From Acidobacteriota bacterium (lineage in GTDB: Bacteria > Acidobacteriota > UBA6911 > RPQK01), in NCBI GenBank assembly GCA_003819755.1, contig RPQK01000442.1, positions 1 to 6,616 on the forward strand: a stretch of DNA of 6,616 bases, given 5' to 3'. Made by a program: the position numbers and the translations under genes. Positions 1-5,329 of the stretch are shown piece after piece (within the stretch, counting starts at the first letter, position 1; each line of letters starts with the position of its first letter). The notes under the pieces were generated by a model that was given only the letters and a program-made list of their open reading frames with translations, did no database searches and was not told where the DNA came from.

Positions 1-45
1 GAAGTTGCGGGAGCATCGGTGGGAGCGGAATTTCTACTCTTAAGG

Positions 46-175
46 CGTTCAGCGTTTACCGTTCAGCGTTCACCGTTCAGCGTTTGACCGTTCCGGGTTC
101 GGGTTCAGCCGGAATTCCATCGGAGAACGGAGAACGGAGAACGGGTGAACGCTGAACGCTGAACGGTGAACGGTC
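46..175. repeat. Heptad-unit inverted repeat, upstream copy
   Basis: The left half (46-93) is a run of 7-bp units: CGTTCAG, CGTTTAC, CGTTCAG, CGTTCAC, CGTTCAG, then a slipped CGTTTGAC. The right half (about 123-175) holds the complementary units GAGAACG, GTGAACG and CTGAACG, so the two halves can fold into one long imperfect hairpin. The centre (94-122) is GGGTTC-rich and unrelated. A related copy lies just after the next gene (1780-1866) in the same left/right order. The sequence shows no protein-coding potential, conserved spacers or transposase. It is best read as a REP- or MITE-like intergenic element whose function is unknown. Positions 1-45 before it show nothing I can identify. Confidence 0.8.
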
Positions 176-245
176 GACCTTCCTTGCTCCTCGGCATCAC
201 AGATCTTATTGTGCAATCATAACGACAGAGAAAGGTTCGAACCTG

Positions 246-1778
246 ATGGCGTTTGACAAGAGATTTAATCCCGAGGAACTCAAGCAATTCCTCAAGAGCA
301 AGTACGGGTCCGGCGTCCATGTTGAAGTCTTCCCGAAGACCGAGCAGGACCAGACGGACCAAACCGAGACTCCCCTAGACGCTCGCTCAAAGGCTCTGGA
401 ATTCAACTACAAACCGAGCGATATCAAGGAGTACCTCGACCGTTACGTTATCCAGCAGGACGATGCGAAAAAGGTCCTGGCGACGGCGGTCTGCGATCAT
501 TACCATCACATCCAGAACTGCACGACTTCCGAAGACTGCCGTGACTATAAGAAGCAGAACATCATCCTGATAGGTCCGACCGGTGTCGGCAAAACCTACC
601 TCGTCCAGAACATTGCCCGGCTGATCGGGGTTCCCTTCGTGAAGGCGGATGCAACCAAATACAGCGAAACCGGGTATGTGGGCGGCGACGTCGAAGACCT
701 GATCCGGGATCTGGTGCATCAGGCCGGGGGCGATATCCAGCTGGCCGAGTTCGGGATCGTGTACCTCGACGAAATCGACAAAATCGCCACGCCGACCCAG
801 ACGATCGGCCGCGACGTGAGCGGCCACGGAGTTCAGCGAGGCCTTCTGAAACTCATGGAGGAGACTGAAGTACCGCTTCGATCTCCGACCGATGTCGCCA
901 GCCAGATGCAGGCCTTCATGGAGTTCCAGTCGAAAGGCAAGGTCGAGAAGAAGACGATCAGCACGAAGCACATCCTCTTCGTCGTGAGCGGCGCTTTTAC
1001 CGGCTTGACCGAGATCATCAAGAGGCGAATCGGCTCGAAGCAGATTGGGTTCACGGGCGAGCGGACCACCGCTGACGAGGAGCATTTCCTGTTTGAGAAA
1101 GCCCGCTCCGTCGACTTCATCGACTATGGCTTTGAGGCCGAGTTTATCGGGCGTCTTCCCGTGGTGGTTCATTGCAACCCTCTGTCTGTCGATGACCTGT
1201 TCCGTATTCTCAAGTACTCGGAGGGTTCGCTGCTGAAGCAATACAAGAAGGACTTCCTGGCTTATGGCTTGGATGCCTACTTTACCGATGATGCGATGAT
1301 GGCGGTCGCCGGGCGCGCGGAAACGGAGAGAACCGGTGCCCGGGGCTTAATGACCGTGTGCGAGAAGCTCTTCCGCGAGTACAAGTACCGGCTGCCGGAT
1401 ACGGTGGTGAAGGAGTTCGTGGTTGACCGGGAATTAGTTGAGAACCCGACCGAAGTGCTGACCCGGTTGATCGAGAATCCGACCATGCATCGCGATCGCG
1501 TTCTCCAGTTTCAGCTGAAGAGGTTTGAGAAGGTTTTTACGGACAAGTACGGAGTCCAGGTCACATTCACTCCGGATGCTGCCGAGCTGATAGCGGACCG
1601 GGCCGCGGCTACCAGCAAGGACCTGATGGAGTACTGCGAGACCCTGTTTGGTGGCTACGAGCACGGCCTCAATCTCTTGAGGAAAGTCTCGGGCCAAACG
1701 AGCTTCGTGATCGACCGGACAGCGGTAGAGGACCCTGCCGGCACACTGGAGCGCTGGATCAAGGAAACGTATAAGTAA
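246..1778 (+). CDS. ClpX-like AAA+ ATPase with duplicated C-terminal domain
   Basis: This is predicted to be a cytoplasmic ATP-driven protein unfoldase of the ClpX/HslU group. Visible motifs are Walker A GPTGVGKT (residues 110-117), pore loop GYVG (143-146), Walker B IVYLDE (171-176), the RDVSGHGVQ segment typical of ClpX, the sensor-1 region ending SGAF, an IGF tripeptide (267-269) at the position of the ClpP-docking loop, the arginine finger in FIGRLP (R303), and sensor 2 TGARGL (R366). The roughly 50 N-terminal residues are acidic and lack the four-cysteine zinc-binding domain of canonical ClpX. Residues 417-510 look like a second copy of the small domain at 326-415, without GARGL. The length of 510 exceeds the usual ClpX length of about 420. 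The start ATG has a modest GAGAAAGG site 11 nt upstream. No clpP or tig gene is adjacent, so it is probably an accessory paralogue rather than the housekeeping clpX. ClpP partnership is inferred from the IGF loop only. Confidence 0.88.
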   Translation: MAFDKRFNPEELKQFLKSKYGSGVHVEVFPKTEQDQTDQTETPLDARSKALEFNYKPSDIKEYLDRYVIQQDDAKKVLATAVCDHYHHIQNCTTSEDCRDYKKQNIILIGPTGVGKTYLVQNIARLIGVPFVKADATKYSETGYVGGDVEDLIRDLVHQAGGDIQLAEFGIVYLDEIDKIATPTQTIGRDVSGHGVQRGLLKLMEETEVPLRSPTDVASQMQAFMEFQSKGKVEKKTISTKHILFVVSGAFTGLTEIIKRRIGSKQIGFTGERTTADEEHFLFEKARSVDFIDYGFEAEFIGRLPVVVHCNPLSVDDLFRILKYSEGSLLKQYKKDFLAYGLDAYFTDDAMMAVAGRAETERTGARGLMTVCEKLFREYKYRLPDTVVKEFVVDRELVENPTEVLTRLIENPTMHRDRVLQFQLKRFEKVFTDKYGVQVTFTPDAAELIADRAAATSKDLMEYCETLFGGYEHGLNLLRKVSGQTSFVIDRTAVEDPAGTLERWIKETYK

Positions 1779-1866
1779 CCGTTCAGCGTTCAGCGTTCGC
1801 CGTTCAGCGTTCACCGCAACGCTCCAACGGTGAACGGTGAACGGTGAACGCTGACGGTGAACGGTC
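1779..1866. repeat. Heptad-unit inverted repeat, downstream copy
   Basis: The repeat starts one base after the TAA stop of the ClpX-like gene. The left half is CGTTCAG x2, CGTTCGC, CGTTCAG, CGTTCAC (1780-1814). The right half is GTGAACG x3, a shortened CTGACG, then GTGAACG (1830-1863), so the two halves form a hairpin with a loop of about 15 nt. It shares the 16-mer CGTTCAGCGTTCACCG with the upstream copy (60-75 and 1801-1816). Its right end (1850-1866) matches 158-175 of that copy apart from one missing A. It may also act as a transcript end or RNA-stability hairpin for the ClpX-like gene. Confidence 0.8.
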
Positions 1867-1880
1867 CCTCTCTTGATTCC

Positions 1881-1895
1881 CCCCCGAAGCGGGGG
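1881..1895 (+). terminator. Short GC hairpin, possible terminator
   Basis: CCCCCG-AAG-CGGGGG forms a 6-bp stem with a 3-nt loop, about 100 nt after the ClpX-like gene and just beyond the heptad repeat. The downstream sequence (TATAGTCTCTTTCCC) is pyrimidine-rich but has no clean U-tract, so intrinsic termination is uncertain. Confidence 0.35.
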
Positions 1896-2022
1896 TATAG
1901 TCTCTTTCCCGTGTGGATAATTCCTTACCCGCAGTGAGATCCCGTCTAAAACTGTCTGGCGATTGATTTTTCATTATCGCGCTGATTCATTTCCTACTCA
2001 TACACAGGAGAAAAGAAAACCT

Positions 2023-2616
2023 ATGCGTACGAAGTCCGTTCTTGTTTTGATCGTTGGGGTTTTGTTGCTGGCCGGATGTGCTTCCAAACCGGACCAGGAG
2101 ATTACGGCCTCGCAGACCGCGCTCGAAGCGGCGCGCACTGCGGAAGCTGACATCTACTCCGCTGAAACGTACCAGGCTGCCGCCGATGCGATGAAGTCGG
2201 CCGAAGCCGAAATCGCCGCTCAGGACCAGAAGTCCTCTTTCAGCCGGAACTACGACAAGGCGAAGGAATTGCTCGGCCAGGCCAAGACACAGGCTGACTC
2301 AGCCGCCGCCTCCGCAGTAACGAACAAGGAAAAAGCGAAGACTGATGCGGAGACGGCGCAGCAGGATGCCCAAACAGCGCTCGATGCCGCCAAAGCCGCG
2401 CTGGCAAGCGCGCCGAAGGGCAAGGGGACCAAGGCTGACCTCGATGCTCTGCAAGGGGATCTGACAGCGGCCGAAACCTCTTTTGGTGAGGCGAAATCGT
2501 CCCTCGATGGTGGTAAATTCTTGGACGCCCTCAACCAGTTCCGGGCAGTAAAGGAGAAGGCCGATGCAGTGGCCGCAGACATTCAGCAGGCCACCCAGAA
2601 GAAGAAGGTCAGCTAG
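2023..2616 (+). CDS. Small Ala-rich helical lipoprotein (DUF4398-like)
   Basis: This is a 197-residue envelope lipoprotein. A short basic n-region and hydrophobic core lead to the lipobox LLAGC with Cys19 as the lipidated residue. The +2 residue is Ala, not the Asp inner-membrane retention signal, so outer-membrane sorting is expected. The mature part is almost entirely Ala/Lys/Glu/Gln-rich helix. Residues about 25-105 resemble the DUF4398 helical domain, followed by a second Ala-rich helix, a Gly/Lys linker (131-137) and a TPR-like pair (140-190). The C-terminus is lysine-rich (QKKKVS). I chose ATG 2023 because the signal peptide begins there and AGGAG lies 12 nt upstream; the frame is open back to a TTG at 1963, but those 20 residues would spoil the signal peptide. 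It is the first gene of an operon with two L,D-transpeptidases. A structural or tethering role is inferred; no catalytic motif is visible. Confidence 0.85.
   Translation: MRTKSVLVLIVGVLLLAGCASKPDQEITASQTALEAARTAEADIYSAETYQAAADAMKSAEAEIAAQDQKSSFSRNYDKAKELLGQAKTQADSAAASAVTNKEKAKTDAETAQQDAQTALDAAKAALASAPKGKGTKADLDALQGDLTAAETSFGEAKSSLDGGKFLDALNQFRAVKEKADAVAADIQQATQKKKVS
2551..2556 (+). promoter_or_regulatory. Shine-Dalgarno site inside the lipoprotein gene
   Basis: AAGGAG lies 7 nt before ATG 2564, within the last codons of the lipoprotein gene. It decides the start of the next gene: that ATG yields an n-region with RRRR followed by a hydrophobic stretch and a lipobox. The alternative in-frame ATG at 2648 would leave only about six residues before the lipobox Cys, too short for a signal peptide. 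Confidence 0.75.
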
Positions 2617-3688
2617 TGCCCCTGGCGCACTGCTGATCGTATTCGGCATGCTGCTGGCAGTGACGGGCTGCCGGCAGCTGCCTCAAAAGGAGTGGAATGA
2701 CCTGGAGGCCCTGCGGCGGGAACTGAGGCGGGAAGGTCTCGCTGGTTACCTGCCTGACGACTTCAGCCGATTTGAGGCCTCTTTCGCGAAAACTCGGCAC
2801 CAGTTCGCCGTCGAGTCCAATACCTCGCCGCTGTTTCGCAATAACGAGGAGTTAGCTGCCAAGATCGCCGCGGAGATCGCACAAGCCCTGCGGTTGCGCG
2901 AACACGGAGTTGCAGAAAAAACTCGCCTGCGCAAGCTTGAGCAGGAGGCAATCGAGCAGCTTGAGAATAGCGTTGTCATCTGGCGTTCGGGAACACTCGA
3001 CCCGGACCAGCGTCGTTTGATTGCCCGTATCGAGCTTCAGACGGCGAACGCCAAGGCTTTTTGGCAGCAGAGTGAGTTTCTTAAAGTCCGCGACTTGCTC
3101 GAAGACATCGACGAGGAAAACGCTGCCTTCCAATCCCAGCTCGAAGGCCTGACTGAACGATATCGCAATCCGCGCGAGCTGGGGCGCTGGCAGCTTTGGG
3201 CCAAGAGGACTATCGAGTGGTCGCGAAATCACAAGAAAGCTGCGCTGGTTGTTGATAAATACAACCGGCAGGCGCTGCTGTACAACGCCGGCAAACTGGT
3301 TGAGCGTCTCCCGGTCGATCTCGGCTGGAATCGCTTTCCAGACAAAGTCCAGTACGGGGACGGAGCGACACCGGAGGGCAGATACCGGGTGACCAGGAAG
3401 AAGTCGGGCGCGCTGACAAAGTATTTTCTGGCGCTTCTGCTCGACTATCCCAATGCCGCGGATCGGCGGGACTTCGCCTTGGCCAAGCGGCGGGGAGAAA
3501 TCCACCGGCGTGCGCGTATCGGAGCGCTGATCGAAATCCACGGTGAAGGGGGACGAGGGCGCGACTGGACCCAAGGTTGTGCAGCCCTTTCGAACCCTGA
3601 CATGGAGAGACTCTACGGCATTGCCTACCTTGGGATGCCGGTAACGATTGTGGGCCAACTTCAGGCTGTGACCGAGGGCAGAAAATGA
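2564..3688 (+). CDS. L,D-transpeptidase (YkuD domain) lipoprotein with helical N-terminal region
   Basis: This is a 374-residue exported enzyme predicted to act on peptidoglycan stem peptides. The signal peptide (basic RRRR at 12-15, hydrophobic 22-34) ends in the lipobox-like AVTGC with Cys36. Residues about 38-215 are charged and helical, likely coiled coil, and are not a known catalytic domain. The YkuD domain occupies about 226-362: a VVDKYNRQALLY strand, TPEGRYRV, then the active-site block with His326-Gly327 and T336-Q-G-C339 followed by AALSN. Cys339 is the expected nucleophile. The usual His of the S/T-H-G-C motif is Gln here, a variant that also occurs among YkuD proteins. The gene starts 53 nt inside the lipoprotein gene and ends by ATGA overlap with the next transpeptidase, so translation is probably coupled. 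Whether it forms 3-3 cross-links, links proteins to peptidoglycan or cleaves such links cannot be told from sequence. Confidence 0.88.
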   Translation: MQWPQTFSRPPRRRRSASAPGALLIVFGMLLAVTGCRQLPQKEWNDLEALRRELRREGLAGYLPDDFSRFEASFAKTRHQFAVESNTSPLFRNNEELAAKIAAEIAQALRLREHGVAEKTRLRKLEQEAIEQLENSVVIWRSGTLDPDQRRLIARIELQTANAKAFWQQSEFLKVRDLLEDIDEENAAFQSQLEGLTERYRNPRELGRWQLWAKRTIEWSRNHKKAALVVDKYNRQALLYNAGKLVERLPVDLGWNRFPDKVQYGDGATPEGRYRVTRKKSGALTKYFLALLLDYPNAADRRDFALAKRRGEIHRRARIGALIEIHGEGGRGRDWTQGCAALSNPDMERLYGIAYLGMPVTIVGQLQAVTEGRK

Positions 3689-4284
3689 AACGACGGCTCC
3701 GGTTGTTCCTTACGATCGTTCCGCCGCTGCTTGTTTTCTCCAGCTTTATAGCCTTGCTCTTGACGCCTGTCGAGCCTATCCCGCCCCTGCCCCCTGCATC
3801 ACGGAAAGAAATCGCTCGATTGGAGCGAAAGCTGGGCGCCCTGCGGCCGAAAGGTTACTACATACTTGTCGATACCGCGGCCAACAGGCTATGGCTCAAA
3901 CGGGGAGACAAAGCGCTTCTGGAGGCCAAATGCTCAACCGGTAGCGGGCGCCAGTTGGAATGCCAGGGTCGGAGCTGGACGTTTGAAACGCCGCGGGGCG
4001 AATTCAGGATCCAAGGGAAGATTTCGAACCCAATTTGGCGGAAGCCCGACTGGGCGTTCCTCGAAGAAGGGAAGAGCCTCCCTGTCAATGACAATGAGCG
4101 GTTCGAGAAGAATGTGCTCGGCGAATACGCGATGGCGATCGGAGATGGTTATTTCATTCACGGAACCCTTTATAACCGGATGCTCGGGCGAAACGTTACT
4201 CATGGCTGTATTCGCCTCGGTTCACCGGATCTGATCAGGCTGACCCAGCTGGCGCCGGTCGGCACGAAGGTCTACATATTTTGA
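3685..4284 (+). CDS. Membrane-anchored L,D-transpeptidase (YkuD domain)
   Basis: This 199-residue protein has a basic N-terminus (MKRRLRLF) and one hydrophobic segment (8-28) without a lipobox, so it is probably an inner-membrane anchor with the rest in the periplasm. A Pro-rich linker (29-38) and short helix (39-52) lead to a YkuD domain covering about 57-199. Visible features are YYILVDTAANRLWL, TPRGEF (102-107), the NPIW..PDW segment (115-123), His159-Gly160 in YFIHGT, and T172-H-G-C175-IRL, the canonical catalytic motif with Cys175 as nucleophile. The domain runs to the C-terminus and looks complete. The ATG overlaps the preceding stop as ATGA, and the TGA stop overlaps the next start as TTGA. 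Expected chemistry is transfer of an L,D-bond in the tetrapeptide stem to another stem or to a protein amine. The physiological acceptor is unknown. Confidence 0.9.
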   Translation: MKRRLRLFLTIVPPLLVFSSFIALLLTPVEPIPPLPPASRKEIARLERKLGALRPKGYYILVDTAANRLWLKRGDKALLEAKCSTGSGRQLECQGRSWTFETPRGEFRIQGKISNPIWRKPDWAFLEEGKSLPVNDNERFEKNVLGEYAMAIGDGYFIHGTLYNRMLGRNVTHGCIRLGSPDLIRLTQLAPVGTKVYIF

Positions 4285-4898
4285 AAAATCCTTCTTTTCT
4301 CGCCTCCCTTCCCGCGCTTTTGTTCCTGGCTGCGCCGTGTTCGGCATTCGGGGCGGCCGAGGGTTCCACAGTACAGAACGCCGCTCTGGTGACTTACCGC
4401 CTTCAACTAGCCCAACAGCGTGTTGCGTCGATTGAAATTCGTGACGGAGCCGTTATCGCCTCCATGAAAGGAATGGAGGTCAAACGGTTTCCAGTCAGTA
4501 AAGCCGAGCTCTCCTCGCATGCGTTTCCACGGCTCTCGACGGTTGCGACGAAGACTGCGGCAGTTAGGACCCGCCAGGTGATCGTCAAGGTCGAGCAAGT
4601 GTCTGCCGATCCTTCCGAAACGGTATCCTCACCGGATGAGATCGTGAGCGTGGAAGATATGCCGGAAACGTTCGCGCTGAAGCTTAAGGATGGTTCGGTC
4701 TTCTACATCACCGGGAAGTCACGAGACGGGATCCTGAACGGCTGGCGTAAAGACTGGCTGAAATGCCGGGTCGGCTGCACTTTTTTGTTTCGACAGTTAC
4801 GCGGCCTCCCGGTTTGCGGCGGAATAATCGAAATGGACCCGACCTCCGCCCGGCATTTGTTCTGGCTGATAAGGCCGGAGATGGGCGTGATTTACTAG
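4281..4898 (+). CDS. Exported protein of unknown function, last gene of the transpeptidase operon
   Basis: I do not recognise a family for this 205-residue protein. It begins at TTG 4281, overlapping the previous stop by 4 nt, with GAAGG 10 nt upstream. The next in-frame ATG (residue 62) would remove the signal peptide, which supports the TTG. Residues 1-25 form a Sec-type signal peptide with probable cleavage after AFGA (25/26). A Cys at 20 lacks a proper lipobox because Pro precedes it. The mature part is mixed alpha/beta, with an Ala/Gln-rich helix (30-50), a strand-rich middle with IEIRDGAVIASMKG and VIVKVEQV, an acidic linker (109-128), and ALKLKDGSVFYITGKS. The C-terminal part has three cysteines (162, 166, 179) that could form a disulfide in the periplasm. 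Coupling to two L,D-transpeptidases suggests a regulator, partner or substrate of these enzymes, which is inference only. Confidence 0.75.
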   Translation: MKNPSFLASLPALLFLAAPCSAFGAAEGSTVQNAALVTYRLQLAQQRVASIEIRDGAVIASMKGMEVKRFPVSKAELSSHAFPRLSTVATKTAAVRTRQVIVKVEQVSADPSETVSSPDEIVSVEDMPETFALKLKDGSVFYITGKSRDGILNGWRKDWLKCRVGCTFLFRQLRGLPVCGGIIEMDPTSARHLFWLIRPEMGVIY

Positions 4899-4918
4899 AG
4901 ATCCCGGGAGAACGCGCG

Positions 4919-5176
4919 GCGAGCGCGATGGCCGGAGGAAAGGACCTCAAAGACCTCCAGGACCTCAAGGACGGCCCAGACACAGCCGCAAGCGCAGCGC
5001 TTTTTCGCGGAGCGGCCCGGCCCGGGCCGTTAGCGTCAAACCTCATTTCCTCCGATTCGGCAGCAACCGTGCGGGCAGGGTCGCTCCGGAAAAAGCGCTG
5101 CGCTTGCGGCTGTGTCTGGGCCGTCCTTGAGGTCCTGGAGGTCTTTGAGGTCCTTTCCGCCGGCCATCGCGCTCGC
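4919..5176. repeat. Long near-perfect inverted repeat (foldback element)
   Basis: Arms 4919-5006 and 5089-5176 are 88 nt each and complementary at 87 positions; the single mismatch is A4936 against G5159. The pairing continues inward after a one-base bulge (G5007) for 17 more positions (5008-5024 with 5072-5088, 15 matching), leaving a central loop of 47 nt. The element starts 20 nt after the operon stop codon and fills most of the 431-nt gap before the SRPBCC gene. Each arm contains AAGCG-CAG-CGCTT followed by T residues, so the left arm could terminate the upstream operon. No transposase and no obvious target-site duplication are visible. It is probably a REP/MITE-like foldback element. Confidence 0.92.
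4942..4972. repeat. 9-bp tandem repeat inside the foldback arm
   Basis: The units are GGACCTCAA, AGACCTCCA, GGACCTCAA and then GGAC: about 3.4 copies of a nonamer. The same block is mirrored exactly at 5123-5153 in the other arm. The period and sequence differ from the 7-bp units around the ClpX-like gene, so this is a separate repeat family. Confidence 0.8.
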
Positions 5177-5259
5177 ACCCATAGGCGAGCCTGCACCGGC
5201 TATTCTACCCCTCAAAGCGAAGTGCTATCCTGAACTCAAAGTTCCTATACCCCGTCCTG

Positions 5260-5277
5260 GATCGTCGAACGACGATC
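5260..5277. promoter_or_regulatory. 18-nt palindrome, candidate operator
   Basis: GATCGTCGAACGACGATC has perfect 8-bp arms around AA and lies 52 nt before the SRPBCC start codon, a plausible position for a dimeric regulator. A shorter palindrome, GAACT-CAA-AGTTC, lies at 5232-5244. I could not assign a convincing -35/-10 pair nearby, so the regulatory role is inferred from symmetry and position only. Confidence 0.35.
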
Positions 5278-5329
5278 TGCTTCGAAGTTAACTAAGGTTC
5301 TGCCACCAATCAAAGCAAGGAGGTTCGCC

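Noticed and set aside
46..175. CRISPR array or integron attC site
   Set aside because: Units are 7 bp with no unique spacers of 25-40 nt, and the right half is the complement of the left. There are no cas genes, integrase or attC core sites.
387..1241. 284-residue minus-strand ORF opposite the ClpX-like gene
   Set aside because: It lies fully within a gene with unmistakable AAA+ motifs, has no ribosome-binding site and shows no recognisable domain. It is a high-GC shadow frame.
1434..1814. Minus-strand ORF starting in the heptad repeat
   Set aside because: Its N-terminus (NAERRTLNAER) is simply the translated heptad repeat, and the remainder is antisense to the ClpX-like gene.
1963..2022. 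TTG 1963 as start of the small lipoprotein
   Set aside because: It would add 20 polar residues in front of a perfect lipoprotein signal peptide, while ATG 2023 has AGGAG upstream.
2616..2636. GTG overlapping the lipoprotein stop (TAGTG) as start of the first L,D-transpeptidase
   Set aside because: It is out of frame with the transpeptidase and meets TGA after six codons. ATG 2564 with AAGGAG is in frame and gives a proper signal peptide.
2852..3658. 268-residue minus-strand ORF opposite the first L,D-transpeptidase
   Set aside because: The + strand encodes a complete YkuD domain and helical region across the same span, and the minus frame shows no signal peptide or motif.
4919..5176. Insertion sequence with terminal inverted repeats
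   Set aside because: The arms are nearly contiguous, with no transposase ORF between them and no clear target-site duplication, so only a non-autonomous foldback element can be supported.
4708..5233. ORFs on both strands running through the foldback repeat
   Set aside because: They begin inside or cross the end of the exported-protein gene and are kept open by the repeat itself. The translated low-complexity repeats have no coding character.
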